Below are positions 12,201 through 27,200 of a stretch of DNA of 64,000 nucleotides, piece after piece. This DNA is from Sarcocystis neurona (lineage: Eukaryota; Apicomplexa; Conoidasida; Eucoccidiorida; Sarcocystidae). The DNA is taken from contig KL647288.1 of NCBI GenBank assembly GCA_000727475.1, positions 7,095,414-7,159,413 on the forward strand, given 5' to 3'. The notes beneath the pieces were generated by a model, which did no database searches, was not told where the DNA came from, and saw only the letters and a program-made list of their open reading frames with translations. Position numbers and translations under genes: made by a program. Each line of letters opens with the position of its first letter. Position 1 is the stretch's first letter.

Positions 12201-15200
12201 AGTTTTCTTTGTTGACGTGTGATGCACAAATTAACAGGTGAACAACCGTATGGTCTCTTGTCAAACTCTCGTGGATGCCCGACTTACCGGACGCGTCTGC
12301 GAACCCGGCTCCTTGAAGAGGTCATGTACAGAGAAGAGAGCGGGCAGCGTTCTCCTACGGGCACTCGACAGTGATGTTCACTCGACAACATTCCCCGTAG
12401 CATCAGGTGTGCACGCCCTCCGTTCCACGACAGAAAACGGCGAAGACCTCGTTGCCTGTAGTTCGGGTCACTGGGTTGCAGGCAGGACGTGTTTTGCGGT
12501 GAGTGGCGTGCTTTGGTAACGCCAGCAGCTCCCCAGCTATAAAAACTGCTGCAGCTCTCGATGATGACTTTGGTATTAGCACAACAATTTAGAGATGCAC
12601 AGGATGCATGTAGTGCGCCCGCGCAGTCGCATCTTTCTGGGCCTTACTACCAAAAGTACACTGCTGCAACTCGAATGCCGCTCCGACAGGGAGATGAGGA
12701 CTTATCATACCTTCACTTCAGACGACTATGCGACGCGCAAAGAAGCATGGATTTTAGAAAGACATCTCCTCTCTTGCACGAATACGACTTTTCTACTTCC
12801 ATCCTCAGGGTACAGTCATTGCAAAGCCCGGGCCCCCGGGCACACAATTTGACTGGGACGTGTTCTTCAAGGCGGTCGCACCTTCTCAGGATCAGCTCCT
12901 TCAGCCGTGCCCAAAAAATTTTTACTGCCCGTCGCCCTCAGTGGTATCCAACGTTACCTGTAGCGCTGGATACTACTGTCCGCTGGCAACTAGGTACGAG
13001 TGTCTCCACCCTCCTGTAGGAGTCAAGTTTATATCACGACACGACATTCTGCTTGAACAGAGTGGACCGACGCCATAGTTACGAGCTTACCTGCACGTAG
13101 GCTCTACGCGTCTCAGAGCAACCGGCCGCAGCAACTTTTTTCTCTGTACCAGCACTGTCGTCGTAGATCAACGTTAGACGCTCCTGCAGTACAGGCCTCA
13201 GGCGCCTGCAGCAAAATTTCATTCTTTCTCCACTAGAGAGAGCGTGGATAACAAGAAAAGGGGTGCGGCAGGCCTTCAACGCACGCCCGCTGCCAAGAGG
13301 AACCGCTCAGACACGCGAATCACGCCCTGTGCGGGCACTGCACTGGCGGGTTGCCATAACTACGGCTTTAAAATTTGCGCGTAGAAAAGTTCTAGAGTCT
13401 TCTCCAGCTCTCTACACCACCTCCGCTAGAGGACGAATTGCGGTGAGGTGGGAGCGACGTGATCTTGCTTGTCTCTCACTGGGGTCTCCTTTTGACACGC
13501 TAGCATCTAGTTAGTCGATGCGTCCAAGAAACAAGCGCGAATCAGGCACTTTTCATTCCACTTCGCACGGATAAAGATTAAACCGTGTGGTCGATGCTCT
13601 CCAGAACGCTTTCCTTAACCATTGTGGGAGACGATCCTTCGCCGTCGTCTCTTCTTCACCATGTACAAGAAGTCTAAGAAGGGAATATTCTGCGACTCTG
13701 CACTAGTCGTAACGTCGTAATGCCCGATGCGAAAGTGGGTGTTCATTGCTTTACATATGCTCTTCCGCCTTCGTGCTGCTTGCATTCAGTATCTGCTTCC
13801 TGCGGAATGCAGCAAATAGCTTCAGACAACTTTACTATTTGAATACCTTGTGTGCGAAGGCGGTGATCTTTAGTCAGGCGTATCTTGTGCCTTTCTCTAC
13901 AGGCGTTTTGTTGTTCACAATTGCCGTTCTCAGGTGGAAGGAGGAATTTCCCTGTCCTCCCGGCACCCACACGACTGCAACAACAGAGACTGAAGGCGGA
14001 TGCAGAGCATGCGTTGCAGGTGGGTGAGCACGAGGGTTTCAGTATTTGAATTCCTTGATGTAAAATGTCTAAGCAATATCTGACGTCATCTTCGTCTGCA
14101 AAAAGCGCGCGTGTACACCCAAGCTGCCTTCTTTTTCAGGACTCGGATGCGTGACCGGCGCGGAAAGTCAAGTGTGTGCAAAGGGCTACTTTTGCGGTGA
14201 AGGGTCTTCTCACCACGCTCCATATCCATGTCCCGAGGGCTACTACGGCGAGGTAGCGGCCCTTCAAAGTCAAGACGCTTGTACCAAGTGCGTGGCCGGA
14301 TTTGTTTGCAACGGGGATGGTGTAGCCGTCCTGTGCCCCGCTGGATATTATTGTCCTCGAGAAGGCCTCACGGTGCTCACGGCCACGCGCTGTCCTCCTG
14401 GGTCGTACAATGCGATGTAAGAGCTCTTATCTCGATGAAACCATCGAGATACAGATACCGCGTCGTGCAAATCGTGCTTGTGCAGAAAGTGGGTGCGCAG
14501 TTCACGTCTGGCAGATTCGGTCTTCTACGCATGTATATCGGCCTCCTTGTCAACCAGCATGCCTTTTTCGTCGCTGCTGTTTTGCGCTGGCCAGGGAGGG
14601 CGCCAGTACTTCCGCCGCCTGTCTCGCTTGCCCTTCTGGCTACATGAACCCTGGAGAAGGCTCGACGAAATGTATTCCTTGCCCAGCTGGCTACACATCC
14701 AGTGAGCGTCAATTGCTGATACGTAGAGTTTCGTTGAACTCATCGTACGTTCCCTACGCACTTGGCTCTAACGTCAGGCTCATAATAGGAGATACAACGT
14801 GTTGAGCGTGACAATCCAACCTGTCTTTCTTTCCTCAAAGCAGAATTTGCGTTACTTGTGCTTTGTTCCAACAAAAAGTCATGAACTGCAGAGCCAGTGA
14901 CTTCGTCTAGCACATATCACTGACTGTGTGGCGCGGCATGTGCTTGGAACGAGGGCCTCGTCGTTGTGCACTGCAGGAGACGTAGAATGAATTACAGGAG
15001 AATACAGGTCGATATACAGAGAATTGCAAGAGGGCAGTAGGCACTGAGGTAGAGAATAAAGCTTTGCTTCTGGCAAGGTACCTTCACAGCTAGCTTAGAA
15101 GATCGAAGAAGCGGTAAATATAGAAATAAACAGATATACTAGTAGACAGCCGTATATCTACGTTAATAGGTGCACAATTGCGCATATGTTATGTACGTGT

Positions 15201-18200
15201 GTATCAGGAGGTAACGGTCTACTGCTCGCTGTGTCAAACGAGCACACACACGTATCTGTTTGCACACGTAGATATGTACACGCTCGTTCTTAGCGGTACA
15301 CATAAAAACGTCTACGTACACATGTAAGTACGTGTGACGAGTTGTCGAGGTGTCGTGTGTGCGATGTTATTTCATTTGAAGGCAAATGGAGCCTCGTCAT
15401 ACTGTGCTCTTAGCACACTGTTGCTCGGGTTTGTCTGGTGTGCAGATGCTGCGCGCACAACCTGCGAGCAATGCGGCGCTGGAACGATGTGTCAACGCAG
15501 AGGATCTACACCGCAACCGTGTCCGCTAGGATCGTACTCAGAACGTGGTGCTATGGAGTGCCAGCCTTGTACCGCTGATCAAATTTGCACCCAGACAGGG
15601 CTGAGCAAGCAGGCGATGCTGCTACTGACGTCGTGTCCAACATGCATAGAGGTATCTGCTCTTTAAGTGCCCGGCAGCAGAATGCGTCCTACACTTGGCA
15701 GAGTATGTCCTGCTGGTGGGGTATTTTCTGTGATGCTTCGCTTCCGAGTAGCGATGAGTGCTCGCTCCGACGCTTGGTCCACAACAGTTCTCTTCGTTCC
15801 TCTCAACACAAATTTGACACCGTGCTACGACGACTAGAGGGTTTGCTGAACACAATAATAAACGACGCAGGACGAGTGTAGTAAAGAGCCCCATTTCGTC
15901 TACTCCTTTGAACTAGGTCTTGCTTAGTGTGAGTTGCATGCATGCAGGTGCCCAACGGAACGACAGATTGGTGCCCTGCTGGTTACTATTGCCCATTGGT
16001 AAGGCACGTCGAGGCGCTCCGCGCCATGTGTATTTGTGTGCAACACATAGCTGACGAGCCGGCTTCTCCCCATCGCCAAACTTTAGACCGCGTCGTTGCC
16101 GTAAGACCTATGAAGAGAGACTAACAGCTTGACATCCGAATACGCCTTTGGCAACTGCTGCCCACGACAAACTATAGCTTCCAGCGGACGTATTCGGTAT
16201 CTGAGCGTGAACATGTTCACGAACAGACAGCAATAGTGACGACGTCACAGAACCAGTGTTGATGCAAGTTATGTCAGTCTTTTTTTTGACAGACGACAAG
16301 CCGGCCCATCCCGTGTCCTCCAGGGTCGTACAGTCTTCAACGAGGAGCGCGAAGTATTGATGACTGCATGTCAACACCAGCTGGAACATTCGTCTCGTAT
16401 GCGGGAGCAACGAACGAAGAAGGCTCTTGCCTTCGAGGATATTACTGTTTGGAAGGGTCACCTGCGATGACAGGGCAAAAATGTCCCGCAGGTAATTCAG
16501 GGACCTATATGTGGAACTGCTCCGGAACGCCCGACCGTCTGCGTGCGCGGGAACATTGTAACCACCTTGAGAGCATTCTCAGGGAACCGCAGATTTTGCT
16601 TGCTTGCGCGCTATGCGTTTGTGTGTGCGTACGGGTTTCCCCACCTCACAACCCCTGACCGAACTGTGGCCCAGGCGGCGGACGCAGTCAAAATTGTCTT
16701 CCTCGTTTGTCTGCGTGCGAAACTCTTCCAGAACGACTCCGCAATTACCTTGCAGTTCTCATAGACTTGCCTCAGGTTGTTGCCTTTATCCTGACAGCGT
16801 TTAGTCTTTCCCACCTGTTGCTGCAACCTTACGGCAGGTACGGAGCTGCTGCGTGAGGGTGGTCGTGAAGAGGCAGAGTGCACAGCCTGCCCCGCAGGTG
16901 TTGTTTGCTTGACACTTCCCAATGGTGACGAACGCAGTCCCTGTCCACCGGGGCATTATTGCCCAGAAGGTACGACGTGGCGACCGATACCCTGCCCGGC
17001 TGGCACTTACAGAGCACAAGTGGGTGGTGCCAGCGTCCAGGATTGTTTGCCCTGTCCACCTGGTCAGTATTGCGAGATGACCGGATTACGCACCCCTACT
17101 GGAAACTGCGCACCCGGGTAGGCCTGCTTCAGCGTCAACTATTAATCTGCGCTTCCAAGTCCACCTACACACTGTCGACAGCACACAGGCATGCAAACCA
17201 AAATTCAGTGGCCACTCTGCGTTGTTTCGTGCCAGCTTCGCGGTGGGTTAGTAGACGACGACATCAGCGGTTGTCGACAGAGATGTACATGTTTATGTGC
17301 AACGTGAATATACCCAAGAGCTACAAACGACAGGTACCCATAAGCTCTTGCATTTAAAATACTGTTTGGTTGGCACAGCAGCTTCTACACGTCCGGATAA
17401 TAGACACTTCGTATGACCCACGATTCGACAACGGGCCACGAAAACTACGGATGCCTTTACGAGAAAGGTCTGTTCCGTGCAGAGTATCAGCCACAGCGGA
17501 GGCAAGTAACGTGGAAACAATTTGGACTATTCCTGAATGTCTGTAGGTATATTTGTCTGGGTGGCGCCCAAAGTCCTACTCCCACAGACGGTGTCACAGG
17601 AAATCTCTGCACCCCGGGGGGGTTCTGTAAAAGGGGAGCTGCAGAAAAAACGCCTTGTCCTCCGGGAACCTACGGCACATCAGCCGGTGGCACGAATTCA
17701 AGTGTTTGTCAGCCCTGTCCCCGAGGACAGTATTGCCTAGGAACCACGAGTGATGCACCAGACGGGATGTGCAAAGCAGGCTTCATATGCTCGGGTCAAG
17801 CCACAAGGGAGGACGAAACTCCAGCAAAACCTGCACACTACTCCGTGGAGGGAGCAGCTGCAGAAATTGCATGCCCGCCAGGAACGTTTGGACATCTATA
17901 TGGACAACCCTCGTGTCCGCCCTGCCCTAGCGGGTAATTAAGATGTCGCGCTGGATTTGAGACAGTCGTGTCCTTCTGTTGAGTAGTTCTGAAGCTTTTT
18001 TCTCAGAGCTGTGCCCGTGTGAAATGGTGTGTTCAGCTTCGTCTGCAACAAAGAAAAAACCGCAGTCCTGGCGCCCTGCCCCGTGGCCCACTACTGTGAG
18101 ACGGGCACGCGTACTGAAGAAAAATGCCCCGTCGGAACCATTGGCACAGCGATACTCCGCAGCAGTGCCAGCGAGTGCCAAAAGTGCCCTGGAGGAAAAT

Positions 18201-21200
18201 ACTGTTCAACTCCAGCGCTGACTGCTCCGACAGGAGAATGTGCCGCTGGCTACTATTGCACGTACGGGGCGACAGCTGAGGTGATTTCGGTTAAATCTGA
18301 GAAGGGAGGCCCCTGTCCGACAGGCCATTACTGTCCCAAGGTAGGCTAGCTATTTGCAACAATTTAAAAGTCCTCTTCTTCTGGCACTGGGGCGGAAATT
18401 GTTGGCTTACTTATTTGGTAGGCATCCTCCTCTGCAACATAGCAACTGGGTCGCTCTGCAAGACGTACGTTCGAATGCTGTGGCTACGGTTACGACAAGT
18501 CTTCTGGAGGTGCCGCACGCAGTCATAAGTTTCGCACTACGAGTGAGATGCTGAACACTATTGTGATGCTACTTTTTATGCGTATGGTTTGTACGAGGCG
18601 GGGGCCAGTTTGTGCATGGTAGATAACCACGAGCAAAAGTCAACAATGTGATTTGAGGAATCGTATGCCGCGGGTGTTCGACAGGGCTCGCAAAAACCAC
18701 TTCCATGCCCGTTAGGGACCTACGGGCCACAGGAAATGCAGAGAGAGGCAACTGAATGTGCAAGGTGCCCAGCAGGATCATACTGCGCCTCCCTGGGACT
18801 CTCGACACCAACGGGACCGTGTCAGTCCGGATTTTACTGCCCAGAAGGCTCCACAAGTCCCAAAACGGCGCTGTGCACTAGCGGGCACTATTGTCCTGCC
18901 GGAGTTGGTGCGCCCATCGAGTGTCCCGAAGGTAATATACGTGCTTCATTACAATCGCGCAGGTATCAACACGGACGCAGCGTGACCCCCCATTTACTAC
19001 GTCAATAACTTTGCACGTGCAAATTAAAATTGATTCGCTATTACGACGGATGCCAACGAGCGCTCTGAGGGATAGACGTTCTACACAGAGCACACGAAAG
19101 CGAACTGAGGACTTTTCTGTGGAGAAACCAGACAGTGAGGTTATCAATCTGCGCCACTGTCATTACCGGAGCACCGTTTCCTGAGTGGCAAAACTGTGGC
19201 TCAGGAACGTACCAAGTCGAGATGGGCGCAGCAGAGTGTATAAAATGCCCAGCGGGAAGCCTTTGCCGCCCGGGAACAGACACGGTAGACAAAATGGTTT
19301 GTCCTCAAGGAAACATATGCACCGGAAGTGTAGTAACTCCATGTCCCGAGGGGACCTTCACGGACTCGCCGTACACGGCATATCCTTCCGAGTGCCAGGC
19401 GTGTTTGTCTGGGGATTTGTGTGCAAGCGGATCCAGCGCGCAACCGTGCCCCGAAGGGTATTACTGTGTGGGCAATGTGACAAGCCTCGCCAGCCTGCAG
19501 GAGACGGGAGAAAGAGGGGGCCGCTGCCCACCTGGCTCGTACTGCCCGGCAGGGATATCTCGTCCCATAGCGTGCGATGCTGGTACGACAAGCGAGAAAA
19601 CATACACGCCGCTGCGTGTATATACAAACTTGTACCCAACCACGTGTGTAACAACAGCCTCAGCGTCTGGGTGGTAGGCGGTATGCCGTCAATGGCTGCA
19701 GTATCGGAGGTGTTAGGTGTTCACGCGTCTGACGTATACGGGAGAGTAACTTCGGTTCGGAAATCTCTTCACCTATACGCCGACGCAAGTGCAGATATAG
19801 TGCAATTGCTCAGCTGATCAGAAGACTTCTTTTTTATTGGTGCCGTTGTTCTCCTTGCTCTCTTTGGTAGAGAATGGCAGCGGGGCATTACGTTATGCGA
19901 TACGCGCTGCACCGAATCTTGTCGCTGCCTGGACTGTCTTCGGCTCCCTCGTCTGCAGGCTATGTCTGCCCGCAATTGGGGCTAAGGGAGCCGCGAGTTA
20001 AATGCCCTGCGGGTCGCTACTGTCCCCTAGGAACTGTTTCCGCGGCGACAGCCCTTCCGTGTCCGGCCGGTTATTACTGCCCCGAAGGTGCTTCATCTCC
20101 CATTCGTTGTCCAGTGGGAACCTACAGCCTTGAAGAGGAAACTTTGTCTGCAGCTCAGTGCATAAAGTGCCCCGCTGGCAAATTTTGTGACCGCACCGTG
20201 CCTGGCGGTCCTGCCGGTGACTGCCAGGCGGGTTACTATTGCCCAGAAGGAAGCTACAGCCCATTTGGCGTGCCGTGCCCCGCTGGCTTCTACTGCCCAA
20301 CAGGAAGCGGTACACCTCTCGCTTGTCCTGCTGGTTCTGTTGCACCTACTGCCGGGTTAACATCCTGCGTGAAATGCCCAGCTGGATATGACTGCACTGG
20401 ATCTACGGTTAAACTTTGTTCCAAGGGCCAGTACTGTTCAGGTGATGGAACGTCCCGCACTTGCATTATTGGCACTTACAATCCTGTCGAAGGAAGTGCC
20501 GACCCGTCAAGCTGTCTGCCCTGTCCCCCAGGTACGTCTACATGGACACGCCTGTGTGATACTGTTGCCGTGGTGCACATGTAGCCGTGGGGCGATACGC
20601 CTCTTCCGTTGCTGCGGTCATCGCACCATCCCTACACTGCCGCGCCGCATTGACTGCTGAAGGACCAGCTGCATATTACAGGATGGTGAAGAACGTGACC
20701 GGACTTTGCCGGATACGTAATCCTGGAGGCTCTCCCTGGGGCGTTACTGATCAGGCCAGGCCTGCAGAAAGCCGGGAACGTTTGTCCCAGAGAACTGCAA
20801 AGAGGGGTATTTCTGCCTTCAATCTGTAAACTCCTTGCGCCCTGCTAGCATATCAGCGGAAGAAGCGCAAGCGGTTATAGACAGGCTTCCTGGGGCTCCG
20901 ACGAAAGGAGGAGGAAAGTGTCCTACCGGTTTTTACTGTCCAGAGGGTTCTCGTGTTCCCGTTCCTTGTCCGGCCGGCTGGGCGTGTAGTTCTGCTGGAC
21001 TCGCTGAACCGTTAACTGAGTGTAGCGGCGGCTTTTACTGTAGAAGAAAGGCGCAGTCTGCGAATCCGTCAGGCAGCCAGGATGGCGATAAATGTCCTTC
21101 CAGAAATCACACAGGAACATGCCCTGCAGGTAAGCTAGAACAGCACCTATGGTAGAGTAGCAGTGAGTGGGCAGACATCTAGCAAAGCCAATGGCACGCA

Positions 21201-24200
21201 AAACAGCCTCTCCTCGCTTGTCGTTTGTTCGTTTGCATTATCTGGCAAAGAGGCTGATGGAGTGCACATGCATTGCCACCCTGTATTGAATCCGGCATAA
21301 GGCTTTCTTGCGCGCAGAACCACCTATCACACATGTCACGCGAACGCGATTACGCCCAAGTGCAGTCTCAGGACCGGCGTGTAATGCGTCTTCTGCGGGT
21401 ATTCTGATACGCAGGACACCACTGCCCTCCAGGCTCCAGAGAGCCCAGTCCGTGTCCCCCAGGTAGGCTGGCCCCAAACCTGTCTGTGCACAGCAAGTAC
21501 ACGCGACTAAGGACGGGGCACAGGATGGATAAACAGTCAACGTTGTAACAAGTGGATTTTTCAAAAACCAGTGAAAGCTTAGCGTTTTTCGCAGTCTGAA
21601 CGCGTGCACACAAGGAGGTGTGCGAAACGCTTTGAAGTCATGTGTGCTTCTTCAACTCCGACAGAATAATGAGTCTGTCGCTGTGAATTTTGCAATGACT
21701 AACGAGCTTGCCAACACCCAAATTTCACATCATACGATATCTAAGCCCGTCGATGAATCTCTAGCTGTCGTACACGGTGGTACCGGTAGTACTGTAGTTT
21801 TCTGTGATTCTCAAAAAGCCTCTAAGGAGACATCTACTGCAGCCTTCGTTCCAGTCAGGATTCGTTTGTTGTCAGAGCCTGTTGCCGCCCAGGTTAGTCA
21901 CCTCTGCATTAATGGCCAGAGCGGAAGTAAGAGGGACTGTGAAAATTGCTTGCGCAGGCACCTACCGAGCGCTACCAATGGGGAAATCACTAAGCGAGTG
22001 CACTCCCTGTCAGATAGGAAATTTCTGCATTGGCTTTGGGCTGGCCGTTGTTTCGGGGCCATGCAAGGCGGGATTCTACTGCCCACCTGGCTCACAGGTA
22101 ACTGTTCCAGGTGCTGCTGCTTTTTGCTTGTACCACGGCTGTATTGTTGCAGTGTCTGATGCCGCTGCCGCTTTTGCTTCTTCTTCTTCTAGCGCTAGCT
22201 CTTTAGAAGGAGTTGTTTCAACAGTTCCTGCCTCCGCGACGTCATATATAAGTCGTGTCTAAAGCTGGCTGGAAAAAGCTGGCTTGAACACAGCTATTCT
22301 CTGGGGTTTCGGACGAGTTTTTGCAGCAACCATTACAATGGCACTCAACTTTGACATTCACGAACTGCTTAAATGCTGGTACAGCTTTACTCTATGTCTA
22401 ATATAGCCGTATATCCTCGAGCCCACTCAGAGAACGGTCCAAAGCGAAACCGCATGCATTTACAGAATGTATGTGCGACGCTCAGAAACTTGGACTCCAA
22501 GTATGTGCGTCTAATTGCTTTTGTAAAACCTGAGACGTAGAGGCAGTGCACAACCAAAGCAGGGAAATCATTGATAGCCCTATTTTTCCTGAGAGAAAGG
22601 TCTTGACATACAATCGCGATCGGCTATCCACTATTCTGGAAACATGTTGTTACCGCTGAATAACCCACGCAAACGACTACGCACGTCTGCGGCTACTGAG
22701 GTGCCCTGCAAACTCTGCCCTGTTAGGGGGGAAGGGACAGTCACAGGGGGTACGGCTGTTATTTGCCACCCACGGGTATCTGTTGTTCGTGCCTAGGTTC
22801 TCTGGTTATGCAGCGTGCTGCCCCGCATCGGTGCCCAAAAGGTCACTACTGCCCCGAAGCTACTGGAAAACCTCAGGAGTGTCCTCCGAAGTAGGCTTTC
22901 CCGTCCCTGGCAGAAATGGCGTAGCGAAACATCGCGCTTGTAGACAAGTGCGCGTGTTGAACTCGTGCAGACGTAAAACGTAGAGTACACCTCTCCACGC
23001 GCACGCGCAAGGGTTCTACATTAGCGGCACTTCTACCTAGAGGCGGGTTTACCCGTAGGTCTAGCACCGCGCAGCAAGTGAACTTCTTTCAAGAGTGGTG
23101 CACAGAGTTCCGAAGCCACACATAGTTTACTTTCGTGTGCTCAATCTGTGTGCTCGGTTCGACGACCTTTGTCTCTGTGCCACTAGAACATACCAACCTG
23201 GAGAGAGCGCAACCTCCTGTATCACGTGCCCGGGGGGCTTTCTTTGTGCGGAAAAAAGCATGGAGATACCGCATTACTGTCCTGCTGGAAGTTATTGCCC
23301 TGCTGGATCTAACGCACCACTGCAGTGCCCGGCTGGCAAGTACGCGTGAAGCCGTCAACACGGATACGCACTCAAGGCTTCTTTTCTGTTGAAGACAACA
23401 GAGAATATCAAGTCCTGCTACCATCAAAGAATAAGTAGAAAAGCCGCGAGTCGTGACGTTAGAAAGTATTCTTTTTTGTGACGACCACCCACTTCCACGT
23501 TCGTAATATAGAAGCACTTGCTAGCACCAGAGATACACACGCATCCGTGCGGTGGCCGGTGATCCTGCGTTGCACTGACTGACTCGCAGCACATAGTGAA
23601 GCTAGTGAGGGGTGACGCCGACAGCTTCCGACGTGGGCGTTCGGCGGCGTGCAAAAGAAGCGCGAGTATCCTCGGGAACGATGGTGTGAGGTCGCAGTTC
23701 TAAAGTGGAAAGTGTGACTGCTGTTTCTCAGATACGGTCCGATCGAAGGCCTGGCATCCGAGCAAGACTGCTTTTGGTGTCTGCCGGGGAAGCTCTGCGA
23801 GACCAGAGGACTCGCCACAAGCGTCGTGGAGTGCCCAGAAGGGTATTACTGCATTGCTGGTGCAGCCAGGCTATCGAGAGGTCCCGGTCTAGACATCGAG
23901 TGCTACGGAAATGGTCCCTGCGAAGTGGCTGTCAGGTAACAGCTGAAAAATCCTCCCCTTTTTAACGTGGTTGTGTTCGTGCAGGTGAACTCCAGGCCCA
24001 CTTCTCTAAACTCAATTATAAGACGCGCCGTAACCTATCTTCCACGAGTAAAACACCTGGACGAAGCCCTACATATATCCTCTCGCACGCTGTATGGATA
24101 TGCGCACTGATGTCATACTTTCGTAATTGCGAATCATAGGACTTCATAAATTCACAAGACAGTGTGTTACATCAGCATTAATTCTTGTTTTTGGACGTCT

Positions 24201-27200
24201 AGAGGGACTCTAGGGGAATTTTTTCAGCTTTCACTCTTGACCTCCCACTTCAGGGCTCTCTGACCGCTGACAGCCATTGCGATCTCTGCTCTCCTATTTC
24301 ATGCATCAGATCCTGCACTCAAAATACGGTTCAAGACTAATTCATTTCGATGCTCAGACAAACGATGCATATCGCCTATATACATGGCAGGCTTCTAGTG
24401 AAAAGGTCGACAGCGGACGACAACGTTTTCTTGAAACCCTTTATCTCCCGTGCCTCTCACAGGTGTCCGACGGGCTACATTTGCCCTCGAGGTTCTATGG
24501 TCCCGCTACGCTGTCCCGTAGGACAGCAGCTGTCAAGTGAGGGTGGCACCGCTGCGGACTGCAAAATGTGCTCTGCCGGCCACTACTGCGCAGCCGACGG
24601 TCAAACAGACCTGTGCGCGGCGGGGTTCGTATGTACTGGATCTTCCTTCTCACCCACTCCGATGGATCCTGCGAGAGGTCACATCTGCTCCCTCGGTCAT
24701 TACTGCCCAGAAGGGGGAGTGAGGGAGATTCCCTGTGTCCGAGGAACACTGGCTCCAGCGCAGGGTTACGGAGCTAGCTGTGAGGAGTGTCCTGCGGGGT
24801 CTTTCTGCGGAAGTGAGGGTGGGTCTCCGTAAGGCAGCGACCGCAGACGATTAACATGGTCGAGGCGCACACAGGTGTACCACAAAGCGTAGGAGACGGT
24901 ATGTGTATAATGAGCACCGGTGCATGCACGCAAGAGAGAGGAGAAATCAGGACTCCGTTCTGTACTGGTACTTTCTGTTTCTCGAACGTAAATGTATCTT
25001 TGTCTGCAGACGCAGTACACGGCAGTCCGGAGAAGAGACACAAACTCTTTCGTGATAGCCGGCCATGCTTTTCTGGTGGTGTGCAGCATTCAGTGCCAAA
25101 CGCCTAAGCGCAAACACCTCTATGCTGTATATGAATATCTATACGTATGCATGTATGCGCCCATACATCCCACTCCTTTGTGGGCGCTGTGCTGCTGCTG
25201 AACAGCAATGAGCTCACTGAATGACGCAAACAAGTGTCCGGCCGGAAAATACTGCTCAGAGGGAAGCGTGACGCCCCTTCTCTGCCAAAAAGGGACCTAC
25301 AACCCCACAGAGTTCTCTGGACTTTCGAAAGACTGCCGACCATGTCCTGCAGGTGTGGCTTTTTTTAACGTGACATCGAGTAAATGATGCAGCAAGGCAA
25401 CAGGATTCACGTATTTTCTGGAGGAAGGAACCAAAGTCTATTCTTGGTGAACGACTGAAAGCGGGTGGCATTTAGTGTCCGGTGGCATTAGGGACAATGT
25501 TGTCTGTGACGCCTAAGATCACGTTATTTTGCTGTAGAGGAAATCTTCTAATGGTGCGCAACTTTTCCTTGTTGGTGAAATTTTCCCCAGATTTTTGCAG
25601 CCCATATGAATGCAACTGACTTCGTTGGCTGTCGTCAAGCAGCCGATCCCTAAGCTAGGAATGTCTCCTTTCGTAAACAGCTGTATATTGTCCGTGGGCC
25701 ACAACGCATCTCCACCCACCGCGAGTGCTGAACTGATGCCTTGTATGGATACAGGACGCTACTGTGCAGCGGAGGCTCTTGCTGCTCCTACGGGGCCGTG
25801 CCAAGCCGGAAGCTGGTGCATACAGGGATCTCCGCAGAACTACCACGCAGGCGCATACGTGCCTGATTCTGTCGTGATCTGTCCGAAGGGGTCTTACTGT
25901 CCCGAAGGCGCGGTAAGTGAAGAGCCGCTGAAGAAAAATGCTGCCACCGCATTCTATACAATGTAGAGCCGCCTTGACTGGGAACTAGCAAGGGAGGCGA
26001 CGCCGCACTAACGTGTGGCGCGTGTCTGATAAGAGGCACGCGGATTTGGTTTTGGTGCTGCAGCCTGCAAATTTTTGCATAAGATTCGTAAGCTGTGTTC
26101 CGAGTGGGGACTGGCCACTGCTGCGTGGAAGACACCACGGACCTACGGGTAGCAACAGCTGCTGACTGCTTGGGCGTTGACTTGCGCAACATCCGTCACC
26201 TATCCACGTAACCGCTGCCCCACTCCATGCAGCGTTACGACAACAGCTGGCCGGCAGGAACGGTTAGAAATACACTCTGCTGGCTACGTGTCTCTCTCTC
26301 CTCACATGAAGCGCGCAGTGTCGCACAAGTTCCACTGTTCAGCGTCTAATCGGTCGCACAGGACTAATATTGTAGGGGGCCTCCGGCCTTTTCACGTGCG
26401 CCAGATACCCTGTTTAAGAAACCAGCAAGAAGGGCTTCGTCCTACGCTGACATATATTTACTTACAAGCTGGTGTGTCTGTAGCTTTCTTGTCCTTCGTG
26501 TGCCCTTTAACTATCTTGAACCACGCTTGCCACCACGGCTGTGCTTCGCTTCTGGTCCCAGTCTCTTGTAACGTGGCAGTTACCAGTTGTCTTCTTCCTG
26601 CAGGCTCTTCGTTCCATTGCATTGAATGATTAGTTCTGCGTTACGATTTCTGCTAATGCAGCCGGAGCCCATACAATGCGAGGTCGGAACCTATCAAGCA
26701 AATGAAGGCGCTTCTTTAGGGTGCATCGATTGCGAACCTGGAAACTACTGCGGAGTCACCGGACTGGGAAATATCCGTGGTTCGGGTCTCTGCTCAGCAG
26801 GTTTCATTTGTAAAGGAGGCGCACTTCATCCCGCGTCGATGGACGGAAAAACCGGAGAGATTTGCGCAAAGGGATTTCATTGTCCTGAAGGTATGGCTAG
26901 CTGTTCCCAACCACGAGAAGACCCAGACGTGAAACGAGCCTAAATTTAATTTCCTGGGAGTTTGTAAGGAACTTGCTTGCTTGATAAGCCAACGTCTGCT
27001 GTAGTGTGTTGGGGTTTTTGTGTATCGGTGAAACGTAAGAGTACCGGAAGGGAAGCGAATGCATCATACGGCACGTCTGTGCTGCGTGACTTTCTGGCTT
27101 TTTCAAGACGTCCTTTTCTTCTTGACGCGCCGCTCTCGTGCGATTGTCGTGCGTAGGCTCAAGTGATTCAGTGGACTGTCCCGCAGGAACTTATAGCGAC

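Noticed and set aside
13746..13933. Hydrophobic frame that looks like a membrane segment before exon 7
   Set aside because: It lies upstream of a good acceptor (TTCTCAG at 13933), is not phase-joined to exon 6, and would put a membrane helix in the middle of the Cys-rich array. It is intron.
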